Positions 9,277 to 17,291 of a DNA stretch of 43,253 bases are shown here, piece by piece. Each line of letters starts with the position of its first letter. Positions within the stretch are counted from its first letter, which is position 1. The translations under genes and the position numbers were made by a program. The notes beneath the pieces were generated by a model. It saw only the letters and a list, made by a program, of their open reading frames with translations, made no database searches and was not told the origin of the DNA. Source of the stretch: an uncultured Bacteroidota bacterium (GTDB lineage Bacteria; Bacteroidota; Bacteroidia; Chitinophagales; Chitinophagaceae); contig CALEZD010000009.1 in NCBI GenBank assembly GCA_937928385.1, positions 1-43,253 on the forward strand. The letters run 5' to 3'.

Positions 9277-9364
9277 TTATTCTCATCTTTCACTGACAGA
9301 CATAACAAATAAAACATCCCATTACAGAATTGTGACAGCTTGGCAACAATTATTGAACCTGGGC

Positions 9365-9817
9365 TTACGCTTTTCTGCGCTCGAAAAAGGGGAAAACAAG
9401 GTAGTGATAAATCATGCAGCCGACACATGCGTCAAATACCGAATCAAGGAATGCAAGTACGGCAAACATACCAATAACTATACGGGCGGCTACAGTCATA
9501 TTGAATACCATAAACACACAAGCCAACACCGCGCAAACAAGGCCCAGCCTGGAAGCAAAAACCTTAGGGGCTTTATCTCTCATTACCGGTTTTATACCAA
9601 GTAGTTTTATTATCTGGGCCGACAAAATACATAACGGGCTATACTTGTTATACCCCATGGCCCTGATACCATAATCAATGGTAAACACATATAGCGAAAC
9701 GGGAGATAAAGTGATAAGGAACACTACCATCAATACAGCATTGAGAAAAACCGTCAATCTGCTTACATTGATATCTACTTTATCAAAAGAAACCGGGCAA
9801 ATAATATTGTTGAACAT
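9365..9817 (-). CDS. DUF4395 family membrane protein
   Basis: The 150-residue protein has about four hydrophobic helices and matches DUF4395 features as I recall them: an N-terminal CPVSFDKVDINVSRL, a middle YGIRAMGYNKYSPL, a PKVFASRLGL turn, and a C-terminal Cys pair in FDACVGCMIYH. Its function is not known; the Cys near both ends suggest a redox or metal link, which is my inference. It stands between paaA and the Crp-type regulator, same strand, with gaps of about 170 and 80 bp, so it may be its own unit. Confidence 0.8.
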   Translation of the reverse strand: MFNNIICPVSFDKVDINVSRLTVFLNAVLMVVFLITLSPVSLYVFTIDYGIRAMGYNKYSPLCILSAQIIKLLGIKPVMRDKAPKVFASRLGLVCAVLACVFMVFNMTVAARIVIGMFAVLAFLDSVFDACVGCMIYHYLVFPFFERRKA

Positions 9818-9900
9818 GACAATTCAGTTGATATGTGTCAACGAAAGTATTTTCATCTCCTGACAAAAAAGTTGCCTTAAGACAATTTCGTGTTGCGGGT

Positions 9901-10503
9901 CTACTTTTTTTGTTTGCTCAGTCGGGCCCTTATTCGGGAGAGAGACGTAGGCGTTACGCCTAAATACGAGGCCAGATCTTTTAGCGGCACGCGTTGTTGC
10001 AGCTTAGGAAAGTCTTCGCAAAACTTATTATATCGCTCTTCAGGTGTAAGTACTATATGTGACATCATATTATCAAGGCTTGACTTCAGCACTTCTTTCA
10101 ACACCTTGTTTTGCAGATACATAACGGCTTTGTTAGTGTCTACAAGTTTATTGAACTTTCGCCCGTCTGTTATTGATATCCATGAGTCTTCAAGGGCCAC
10201 TACATTTTCAATAGAAGGCTCTCCGGAAAGTATCGTTTTATAGGACGCGATATTTTTCTTCTCAGGCACGAAGGCCAGGGTTACTGCATCACCATTTTCG
10301 CTTATAATGTAACTCTTTAGCAGGCCTTTTATTACGAAAACAGCTCCGTAGTTGTGTTCTCCGGCTCTTATGATGTATTCTCCCTTCTTTACGTGTTTTA
10401 TTTTGGCGATAGAAACTAACTGAACTATATCCTTAGGCCCCAAAAATGTATAGCCACTCAATATGTCTATTAATCGCTGTAACATAACCCTACCAAAATA
10501 CAA
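9901..10503 (-). CDS. Crp/Fnr-family transcriptional regulator
   Basis: The 200-residue protein has an N-terminal cyclic-nucleotide-binding-like beta barrel (about 15-125, KKGEYIIRAGEHNYGAVFVI) and a C-terminal helix-turn-helix (about 165-195, LKDLASYLGVTPTSLSRIR). The barrel lacks an evident GELA/RxS cAMP pocket, and no Cys cluster for iron-sulphur is seen, so the ligand is unclear. This short subgroup is common in Bacteroidota. An ATG seven codons in (10485) is an alternative start. Target genes cannot be read from the window. Confidence 0.88.
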   Translation of the reverse strand: MYFGRVMLQRLIDILSGYTFLGPKDIVQLVSIAKIKHVKKGEYIIRAGEHNYGAVFVIKGLLKSYIISENGDAVTLAFVPEKKNIASYKTILSGEPSIENVVALEDSWISITDGRKFNKLVDTNKAVMYLQNKVLKEVLKSSLDNMMSHIVLTPEERYNKFCEDFPKLQQRVPLKDLASYLGVTPTSLSRIRARLSKQKK

Positions 10504-10555
10504 TAATCATATATAAGGCGTATGTGTATCTTATCATGTTTCCCGGCAAATATTC

Positions 10556-10586
10556 AACGAAAAATAAAAGGCGCCGGAAGGCGCCC
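10556..10586 (-). terminator. Rho-independent terminator after the SPFH gene
   Basis: GGCGCC (10570-10575), loop GGAA, GGCGCC (10580-10585). On the minus strand the stem is followed by TTTTATTTTT. It lies about 26 bases after the stop of the SPFH gene, the expected place. Confidence 0.8.
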
Positions 10587-10611
10587 TTGTGTATGTATCA
10601 ATTTTATCCTC

Positions 10612-11541
10612 TTAGCTCTCGCTCCCCTTAGTCTTTTTTATCACCTGTGTAGCCGTGGCTATCAGGCTGGAAAGGTCGGCCATATTAGATGGTATGATCA
10701 TCGTGTTATTCGTTTTAGCCAGGTTGCCGAATTCGTTAATGTATTGCTCAGCTATACGCAGGTTTACAGCATCCTGGCCTCCGGGTGCATTTATTGCCTG
10801 GGCAATTTCTCGTATGCCTTTAGCGGTAGCCATGGCAACTGCCTCTATTTCTGCCGCACTACCATCAGCTTCATTGATACGTTTCATCTTCTCACCCTCT
10901 GAGTGGGCTATCAGTTCCCGCTTCTCACCCTCTGCACGATTGATACGAGCCTGCATATCACCTTCGGAATTGGCGATGTTGGCACGTTTCTCACGTTCTG
11001 CACGCATTTGTTTTTCCATCGCATCTTTTATGCTTTGCGGCGGGGTGATATTTTTCACTTCATACCTGGTCACCTTTACGCCCCATGGGTCGCTGGCATT
11101 GTCTACAGCTGCTACTATTGTGCCGTTCATGCTGTCGCGTTCTTCAAAGGTCCTGTCCAGTTCCATTTTACCTATAATGCTGCGCATAGTGGTCTGTGCC
11201 AACTGTATAGATGCGAAACGGTAGTTGTCTATACCATAGCTGGCCTTTTGTGCGTCCATCAGTTGCAGGTACAGCACTCCGTCCACCTCTACGGAAATGT
11301 TATCCTTGGTAATACATGTTTGCGCAGCCACATCTATTACCTGCTCCTTCAGCGTGTGTTTATAAGCTACTCTATCAGCAAACGGGATAATCACATGAAA
11401 GCCTGCCAGCAGAGTAGTCCTGTATTTACCAAACCTTTCCACTATATAGGCAGAGCGTTGCGGCACTATGCGTATCATAGTGAGAAATAGCAACAGGGCG
11501 AGTACCGCCAACCCTAAAAAAATAATTGTGCCTGCGTTCAT
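10612..11541 (-). CDS. SPFH/band 7 (stomatin-like) membrane protein
   Basis: The 309-residue protein has one N-terminal membrane helix (about 4-24), then an SPFH domain (RSAYIVERFGKYRTTLLAGFH, then the FADRVAYKHTLKEQ and LDRTFEERDSMN motifs) and a long charged coiled coil (about 180-250, repeated EGEK/EGDM units). It resembles the QmcA/stomatin branch. Such proteins form large rings in the inner membrane and are linked to membrane microdomains and protease control. An NfeD protein ends 4 bp upstream on the same strand; the SPFH-NfeD pair is a known conserved partnership. A strong terminator follows. Confidence 0.93.
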   Translation of the reverse strand: MNAGTIIFLGLAVLALLLFLTMIRIVPQRSAYIVERFGKYRTTLLAGFHVIIPFADRVAYKHTLKEQVIDVAAQTCITKDNISVEVDGVLYLQLMDAQKASYGIDNYRFASIQLAQTTMRSIIGKMELDRTFEERDSMNGTIVAAVDNASDPWGVKVTRYEVKNITPPQSIKDAMEKQMRAEREKRANIANSEGDMQARINRAEGEKRELIAHSEGEKMKRINEADGSAAEIEAVAMATAKGIREIAQAINAPGGQDAVNLRIAEQYINEFGNLAKTNNTMIIPSNMADLSSLIATATQVIKKTKGSES

Positions 11542-11545
11542 AAGT

Positions 11546-11992
11546 TTAACTGATTGGTTCTACAAATAATTTAATGCTTTTATAGCCTGTTATTTTCAGC
11601 CTCTGCCCTTCTGTTACTGAATGGTTGGATTCAGCATTCCAGCTACTGCCTTTGAAAGACACTTTGCCGGTTTGCCCTGCCGCGAAGCTGTTCAGTGCAA
11701 TGGCTGTGTGGCCTATATATTCATCTTCCAGGTCCGCATCATCAGACTTCTTGTCCATATACCGTTTTCTCAACGTCTTGCGCAGCAGCGCCAGGCTAAG
11801 CAGTGAGCTGCCTAAGAAGATAAATAATTGTGTGTTCAACTCTATATTGAACACCAGGCATACCAGCGCCGTCACCCATGCGCCTACGCCGAAGAATATC
11901 AGCACCAAGCCGGGTACTGCCAGTTCCACCAGTATCAGTGCAAGCCCGATAAGGAACCAGATAACTTCAGGCTGTAAAAGAAAATCTGCCAA
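11546..11992 (-). CDS. NfeD family membrane protein (short form)
   Basis: The 148-residue protein has two or three N-terminal helices (about 10-75, with LVELAVPGLVLIFFGVGAW) and a C-terminal OB-fold (about 92-145, GKVSFKGSSWNAES), as in short NfeD proteins. It lacks the ClpP-like protease domain of long NfeD. Paired with the SPFH gene 4 bp downstream; the two probably act together in the inner membrane. The 99 bp to the divergent aat gene must hold both promoters. Confidence 0.92.
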   Translation of the reverse strand: MADFLLQPEVIWFLIGLALILVELAVPGLVLIFFGVGAWVTALVCLVFNIELNTQLFIFLGSSLLSLALLRKTLRKRYMDKKSDDADLEDEYIGHTAIALNSFAAGQTGKVSFKGSSWNAESNHSVTEGQRLKITGYKSIKLFVEPIS

Positions 11993-12091
11993 TGTGTTTT
12001 AGTTAGATTATGCTAAATATACGAAAGTTTAAAGTAATATTTGTCGGCAATCCAGTTTTGCAGTATGCCTGCTTATCTGCAATTTGCAGCC

Positions 12092-12733
12092 ATGCACTTG
12101 CATATGCTCAGTGATGAAATATGGTTCCCTCCGGTAGAAGAGGCCCTGCCCGACGGTCTGCTGGCTATCGGTGGAGATTTGAGCATAGAGCGTTTACTAC
12201 TAGCTTATAGGAGTGGTATCTTTCCATGGTACGACGATGAAACACCCTTGTGGTGGAGCCCGGATCCTCGCTTCGTATTATTCCCGGAGAAACTGAAAGT
12301 GAGCAAGAGCATGCAACAACTCCTCAGGAAAGATGCTTTTACATTCACTACTAACAAGGCTTTTGAGCATGTGATACACAACTGCCAGCAAGCACCACGT
12401 CTCGGGCAGGATGGTACCTGGATAAATGATGACATCATTGCCGCATACACAGAGTTACAACAGATGGGCTATGCGCATAGCGCTGAAGTGTGGCAGGATG
12501 ATGAACTGGTGGGAGGACTGTATGGAATTCGAATGGGTAATATGTTCTTTGGCGAAAGTATGTTCAGCAAACAGAGCAATGCCAGTAAGTACGCGTTTAT
12601 AAAATACATCCAGCAACTGCAATCAGAAGGTGTACAACTGGTAGACTGCCAGGTATATACAGAACACCTGGAAAGCCTGGGTGCCGAAATGATACCGCGA
12701 CAGGAGTTTATTGACATGCTGAAACTAAATTAA
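12092..12733 (+). CDS. aat: Leucyl/phenylalanyl-tRNA--protein transferase
   Basis: The enzyme moves Leu or Phe from tRNA to proteins with N-terminal Arg or Lys, marking them for ClpS-ClpAP (N-degron pathway). Visible family motifs: WFPPVEEALPDGLLAIGGDL, LLLAYRSGIFPWY, WWSPDPRFVL, GTWINDDIIAAY, AHSAEVW, GGLYGIRMGNMFFGESMFS. The start at ATG 12092 puts ten or so residues before the FPP motif, as in relatives. An in-frame ATG at 12065 and a TTG at 12041 are also possible. About 213 residues, typical for the family. Cytoplasmic; single gene, divergent from nfeD. Confidence 0.95.
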   Translation: MHLHMLSDEIWFPPVEEALPDGLLAIGGDLSIERLLLAYRSGIFPWYDDETPLWWSPDPRFVLFPEKLKVSKSMQQLLRKDAFTFTTNKAFEHVIHNCQQAPRLGQDGTWINDDIIAAYTELQQMGYAHSAEVWQDDELVGGLYGIRMGNMFFGESMFSKQSNASKYAFIKYIQQLQSEGVQLVDCQVYTEHLESLGAEMIPRQEFIDMLKLN

Positions 12734-12794
12734 GCTTAATACACATATAGTTTATTATCTCTTTATTGTATGTTTAGCTAATAATTTCATTACC

Positions 12795-13961
12795 ATGGCA
12801 GACTTATTACATACGCGCATCAGGTCGGTAGATATACTACGCGGCATAGTGATGGTAATTATGGCGCTGGACCATACCCGCGATTTCTTTACTGACTTTT
12901 ATAATAACCCTACTGATTTATCTGTTGCCACCACCGGCATGTTCCTTACACGATGGATAACACATTTCTGTGCGCCCGTATTTGTATTCCTGGCGGGCAC
13001 CAGCGCCTTTTTATCACTCAGTAAAAAGCAGGATAAGAAAGCGGCATCCTTCTTTTTATTCACCCGCGGCGTATGGCTCATTGTATTGGAACTTACCATT
13101 GTCCGGTTCGGGTGGCTGTTCAATCTCGACTATTCACAAACCATTGTGCAGGTCATCTGGGCCATCGGCTGGAGCATGATATTCCTGGCTGCGTTGATAC
13201 ACCTGCCTCTCAAGTGGATACTGGCCATAGGGCTGATTATGATATTCAGCCATAATATGCTGGACTTTATACCCATGGATACAGAATCAGGCACAGGTTT
13301 ATTCTGGTATTTCTTACACCAGTCTGGCTTTATACAATATGGTGATGGTAACTCCGTGTTCGTCATCTACCCGCTCATACCCTGGGTAGGAGTAATGGCC
13401 GTAGGTTATTGCTTCGGCAGGATAATGCAATACAACGAGCAAAAACGTAACCGTTGGCTGTACCGGATAGGTGGCGGTGCTATCCTGCTGTTCATTATTT
13501 TAAGAGCTACCAACCTTTATGGCGACCCGCTGCCGTGGACGGTGCAGGAAAACTGGTACAGAACGGTATTGTCTTTCATCAACTGCGAGAAATACCCGCC
13601 GTCCTTACTGTACCTGCTCATGACACTCGGCCCGTCCATCATGCTGATACCTTTGCTGGAAAGAGCGGCTGCCAACTTTGGCCGGTTCTTTACCGTGTTC
13701 GGCAGGGTACCCTTGTTTTATTACATAGCGCATATCTACCTGATACATGCTATGGCCTTGGTGGGAGCGGTTATGCTTGGATTGCCGCTCGACTACTTTA
13801 CCGACAACGACCTGATATGGGTATCCAAACCAGGTTGGGGATGGGGTCTGCCCGTGGTGTATGCCGTATGGATAGCCGCTGTCCTCCTGCTGTATTATCC
13901 TTCACGCTGGTTCATGCGGGTGAAGCAGCAGAACAAGCAATGGTGGCTCAGCTACCTGTAG
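12795..13961 (+). CDS. DUF1624 / heparan-alpha-glucosaminide N-acetyltransferase-like membrane protein
   Basis: The 388-residue protein has about ten membrane helices. The start matches the family signature: RIRSVDILRGIVMVIMALDH followed by TRDFF, with the conserved Asp and His in the first helix. This family includes the lysosomal HGSNAT acetyltransferase and bacterial relatives that may carry acyl groups over the membrane. The bacterial substrate is unknown. Its stop codon TAG abuts the tex stop on the other strand with no base between (TAG at 13959-13961, CTA at 13962-13964). Confidence 0.87.
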   Translation: MADLLHTRIRSVDILRGIVMVIMALDHTRDFFTDFYNNPTDLSVATTGMFLTRWITHFCAPVFVFLAGTSAFLSLSKKQDKKAASFFLFTRGVWLIVLELTIVRFGWLFNLDYSQTIVQVIWAIGWSMIFLAALIHLPLKWILAIGLIMIFSHNMLDFIPMDTESGTGLFWYFLHQSGFIQYGDGNSVFVIYPLIPWVGVMAVGYCFGRIMQYNEQKRNRWLYRIGGGAILLFIILRATNLYGDPLPWTVQENWYRTVLSFINCEKYPPSLLYLLMTLGPSIMLIPLLERAAANFGRFFTVFGRVPLFYYIAHIYLIHAMALVGAVMLGLPLDYFTDNDLIWVSKPGWGWGLPVVYAVWIAAVLLLYYPSRWFMRVKQQNKQWWLSYL

Positions 13962-16247
13962 CTACTTGCCAAACTTCTTTTTCAACATGCTCAGCGCGTC
14001 GTTCATGTTCATGCCGCTCATGTCTTTTTCTTTGGGCTTCGGCTGATGGCCGCCACCTTTTGCAGGGCGATGCTGTTTTGCAGGTGCTTCCTGTGTTTGT
14101 TTGATGGACAGGGCTATGCGTTTCCTGTTCATATCTACTTCCAGCACTTTCACCATTACTTTGTCATTCAGCTTCAGCGCCTCGTTGGGGTCGGTAATGT
14201 ATTTATGCGCCACTTCCGACACATGTACCAGCCCGTCCTGCTTCACGCCTATATCTACAAATGCACCGAAGCGGGTGATGTTGGTGACTATGCCCGGTAC
14301 TATCATACCTACCGCCACATCTTCTATACTATATATATTGGCAAACTCGAAAGCCTGCGCTTCGCTACGCGGGTCCAGGCCGGGTTTTTTCAATTCGTTG
14401 ATGATGTCCTGTATGGTGTGCGCACCTGCTTCTTCTGTGATATATTTCCTCACATCTATTTGTTTCAGCAGTTCTTCGTTGCCTATCAACTGTCCCACAT
14501 CCACGCCCAGGTCTTTGGCCATTTGCTGCACCAGTGTGTATGATTCGGGGTGTACTGCACTTGCATCCAGCGGATTGTCGCCTTCTTTTACTCTTAAGAA
14601 ACCCGCACATTGCTCGAAGGCTTTGCTGCCCAGCCTGGGCACTTGCATCAGTTGCTTGCGGCTGGTAAACCCACCTATCTCGCTGCGGTGTTTCACTATG
14701 TTATCTGCAATGGATGGGCCGATACCACTTACATAACTCAGCAGGTGTTTGCTGGCGGTGTTCAGGTTGACGCCTACCATGTTCACGCAGCTGATTACTG
14801 TCTGGTCCAGTTTTTCTTTAAGGCGCACCTGGTTTACATCGTGCTGGTACTGTCCTACCCCTATACTCTTGGGGTCTATCTTCACCAGTTCTGCCAGCGG
14901 GTCCATCAGTCTGCGGCCAATGCTTACCGAGCCGCGTACAGTGATGTCTTCGTTGGGAAATTCTTCTCTTGCTATTTCAGATGCCGAGTAGATAGATGCA
15001 CCGTCTTCGTTTACTAAAAATACGGGCAGTTTCAGGTCCAGCTTTTTGATGAACTGCTCAGCTTCCCTGCCCGCAGTGCCATCGCCTACAGCTATGGCCT
15101 GTATATTATATTGCTGTACCAGTGTCCTTATCTTATGCTCCGCATCGTTCAGCCTGTTTTTTTCGTGTATGTATATAAGGTCTGTTTTCTTCAGTTCACC
15201 TTTCTCGTCTAGGCATACCACTTTGCAGCCTGTGCGATAGCCGGGGTCTATGGCCAGCAGGCGCTTGCCACCCAGCGGCGCACTTAATAATAACTGGCGC
15301 AGGTTTTCGGCAAATACGCTGATGGCTTCTTCGTCGGCCTGAATCTTCAGCGCCATGCGCAGTTCGCTTTCCATAGCGGGTTGTAATAATCTGCGGTAAG
15401 CATCTTTCACCGCCTTCTTCACCTGTTCGCCTGCTTCGTTGCTACTCTTTACAAATTGCTTTTCCAGTATGGCCAGCGCGTCTTCTTCGTTGGGCGAAAA
15501 TCCTAAACGCAAAAAGCCTTCCATAAAACCACGCATTACCGCCAGCACCCTGTGCGATGGTATTTTGGTAGCGGGTTCTGAAAAGTCGAAATAGTCTTTG
15601 AACTTGGCAGCTTCTTCTTCTTTTCCGCTCAGTATTTTACTGCTCACGGTTGCCTCACGTTCAAACAGGGTACGCATCTTAGCACGCACCTCCGCATCTT
15701 CATTCACTATCTCTGCTATAATGTCGCGCGCGCCTTGCAGGGCTTCGTCGGCAGTCTTTACATTTTCATTGATAAAGGCTTCAGCCTCTGTTGCAGGATT
15801 GATATTGCCCTGCTCCAGTATGCTCAGCGCCAATGGCTCCAATCCATTCTCGCGTGCTGTCTGCGCTTTTGTCTTGCGCTTGGGTTTGTAGGGCAGGTAT
15901 ATATCTTCCAGTTCGGCTATAGTGGTAGCGGCATTTATCTTTTCCTGCAGGGCTTCCGTCATTTTCTCCTGCTCGGTGATGGTCTTTTCTATAAACGCCT
16001 TCCTGTCTGCAAATTCTTTCTGCTGGCGCGCTTCGTCCTGTATGGCTTGTATCTGCACCTCGTCCAGCGCACCGGTGCGGTCTTTACGGTACCGTGCTAT
16101 AAAGGGTATCGTGGCGCCTTCGTTCAGCAATTCCAGCACCGCCGTTACATGCGTTTCTTTTATATTCAGTTTTCCCGCTACTGATTGAGCAAATTCCAAC
16201 ATCCTGTTCTCTATTTTAGGATTGCGAATGTAATTTGAACCTGCCAT
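13962..16247 (-). CDS. tex: Tex family RNA-binding transcription accessory protein
   Basis: About 761 residues. The order fits Tex: N-terminal helical part with EGATIPFIARYRKDRTGALDE, a YqgF/RuvC-like domain (LLAIDPGYRTGCKVV), helix-hairpin-helix motifs (NLNTASKHLLSYVSGIG), and a C-terminal S1 RNA-binding domain (GMIVPGIVTNITRFGAFVDI) with a basic tail. Tex binds nucleic acid and affects transcription; its exact role is not settled. The start is either 16247 or the ATG at 16202, which lines up better with relatives. The frame stays open far upstream, but that stretch is antisense to the HEAT gene and should not be included. Confidence 0.95.
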   Translation of the reverse strand: MAGSNYIRNPKIENRMLEFAQSVAGKLNIKETHVTAVLELLNEGATIPFIARYRKDRTGALDEVQIQAIQDEARQQKEFADRKAFIEKTITEQEKMTEALQEKINAATTIAELEDIYLPYKPKRKTKAQTARENGLEPLALSILEQGNINPATEAEAFINENVKTADEALQGARDIIAEIVNEDAEVRAKMRTLFEREATVSSKILSGKEEEAAKFKDYFDFSEPATKIPSHRVLAVMRGFMEGFLRLGFSPNEEDALAILEKQFVKSSNEAGEQVKKAVKDAYRRLLQPAMESELRMALKIQADEEAISVFAENLRQLLLSAPLGGKRLLAIDPGYRTGCKVVCLDEKGELKKTDLIYIHEKNRLNDAEHKIRTLVQQYNIQAIAVGDGTAGREAEQFIKKLDLKLPVFLVNEDGASIYSASEIAREEFPNEDITVRGSVSIGRRLMDPLAELVKIDPKSIGVGQYQHDVNQVRLKEKLDQTVISCVNMVGVNLNTASKHLLSYVSGIGPSIADNIVKHRSEIGGFTSRKQLMQVPRLGSKAFEQCAGFLRVKEGDNPLDASAVHPESYTLVQQMAKDLGVDVGQLIGNEELLKQIDVRKYITEEAGAHTIQDIINELKKPGLDPRSEAQAFEFANIYSIEDVAVGMIVPGIVTNITRFGAFVDIGVKQDGLVHVSEVAHKYITDPNEALKLNDKVMVKVLEVDMNRKRIALSIKQTQEAPAKQHRPAKGGGHQPKPKEKDMSGMNMNDALSMLKKKFGK

Positions 16248-16280
16248 TTGCAGAAAGAAAATCTTTACACATATTTGCTT

Positions 16281-16793
16281 ATGCGCATACGTGCCGAAAT
16301 ACTGAAGGAACACTCCAAACAAAACGCTGAGGCGATAACCCAATGGGTGAGCGCATCGCCACAGCGTGTGGGGCAGTTGATGGAATTGTTTTTGCACGAT
16401 GAGTACCGGGTGGTGCAGCGGCTGGCACAGGTGGTGGGCAAACTGGCCGATACCCACCCGCAATTGATAGCGCCCTGGCTGCCGCAACTGCTGCAGCGTA
16501 TGAACGAACCCGGCGTGCATGTAGCTGTAAAGCGCAACGTGGTGCGCACCCTGCAATATGTGGATATACCCGAGGCCCTGCACGGCGAGGTGATGAATAC
16601 CTGTTTTGACCTGCTGGCAGACCCCAACGAAACGGTGGCCGTGCGCGCCTTTGCCATGACGGTGCTGGACAAGCTCTCTACCCAATACCCCGAAATAAGG
16701 CAGGAACTGAAAGTGATAATAGAAGATGTACTGGAGCAGGGCTGTACCGCTGCCTTCCGCGCAAGGGCGAAGATGGTGCTGAAGGGGAAGTAA
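16281..16793 (+). CDS. HEAT-repeat protein
   Basis: The 170-residue helical protein starts at an ATG 33 bp from the divergent tex start; a TTG at 16248 in frame is possible but would almost touch the tex start. Helical pairs of the HEAT type repeat along it (VVQRLAQVVGKLADTHP, VAVKRNVVRTLQYVDIP, VAVRAFAMTVLDKLSTQYP). It likely serves as a protein-binding scaffold in the cytoplasm; no partner is evident. By eye its GC content is higher than that of the non-coding DNA that follows. Confidence 0.8.
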   Translation: MRIRAEILKEHSKQNAEAITQWVSASPQRVGQLMELFLHDEYRVVQRLAQVVGKLADTHPQLIAPWLPQLLQRMNEPGVHVAVKRNVVRTLQYVDIPEALHGEVMNTCFDLLADPNETVAVRAFAMTVLDKLSTQYPEIRQELKVIIEDVLEQGCTAAFRARAKMVLKGK

Positions 16794-16823
16794 GTGCAGG
16801 ATTTCGGTTGAAAAGTCATTCGG

Positions 16824-17134
16824 TTTGTTAACTATACAAAAGACGTGTTTAACTGTTAGCAATATCGTGTGCTTACAAGTGATTGATAATAAATGCGCTA
16901 CCTCATGATTGTTAACTTTTGTTAACCCTACACGTGATTTTTTTGGGGAGTTTATTGGAATAAAAAACCCGCCTGTGGGGCGGGGGGAGGATATGCGGTT
17001 GAGCCTATAGTGGCTGAATGTTCTTTCTAATGGCATGGCAATATGGTTTAGTTCTGCCGTGGTTGCGGCAGGGGTATTATCCCGGATAGCCGGGATATTC
17101 GTAAATCTATTCAGATTTACTACGACAAATATAC
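16824..17134. repeat. Repeated structured non-coding element, copy A
   Basis: This 311-bp stretch in a 498-bp gene-free gap shares an ordered set of boxes with 42742-43145. TTTGTTAAC, 14 bp, GTTTAACTGTTAGCAATAT, 17 bp, TTGATAATAA, 16 bp, TTGTTAACTTTTGTTAAC are at the same spacings in both. Further on come GTTAACCCTaCACG, GGGGAG, a hairpin at 16968-16984, hairpins at 17054-17071 and 17078-17097, and a closing hairpin 17101-17120 leading into TTTACTACGACAAATATAC. No reading frame of note lies within. It may be an RNA gene, a leader, or a dispersed mobile-type repeat. The rest of the gap (17135-17291) is AT-rich and holds the presumed promoter of the VIT-protein gene. Confidence 0.7.
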
Positions 17135-17291
17135 ATTAAATTGGTTAAAATAACAAAATGATTAGTAAATATTCTGAATGTAGAGGGCTGTTGTGGGTTT
17201 AAAGTTGCAGGATACGGGAACAGATATTGTAATTTTCTTTTGTTATATACTATATTTCATGCGTTAACGTTATTCACATATAAACTCCTAT

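Noticed and set aside
16909..16926. TTGTTAACTTTTGTTAAC as part of a CRISPR or origin repeat
   Set aside because: Only two GTTAAC units per copy, no regular spacer array, no DnaA boxes or replication genes nearby.
16248..17036. Long N-terminal extension of the tex frame on the minus strand
   Set aside because: It is antisense to the HEAT gene and the repeat element, and the Tex N-terminus fits at 16247 or 16202.
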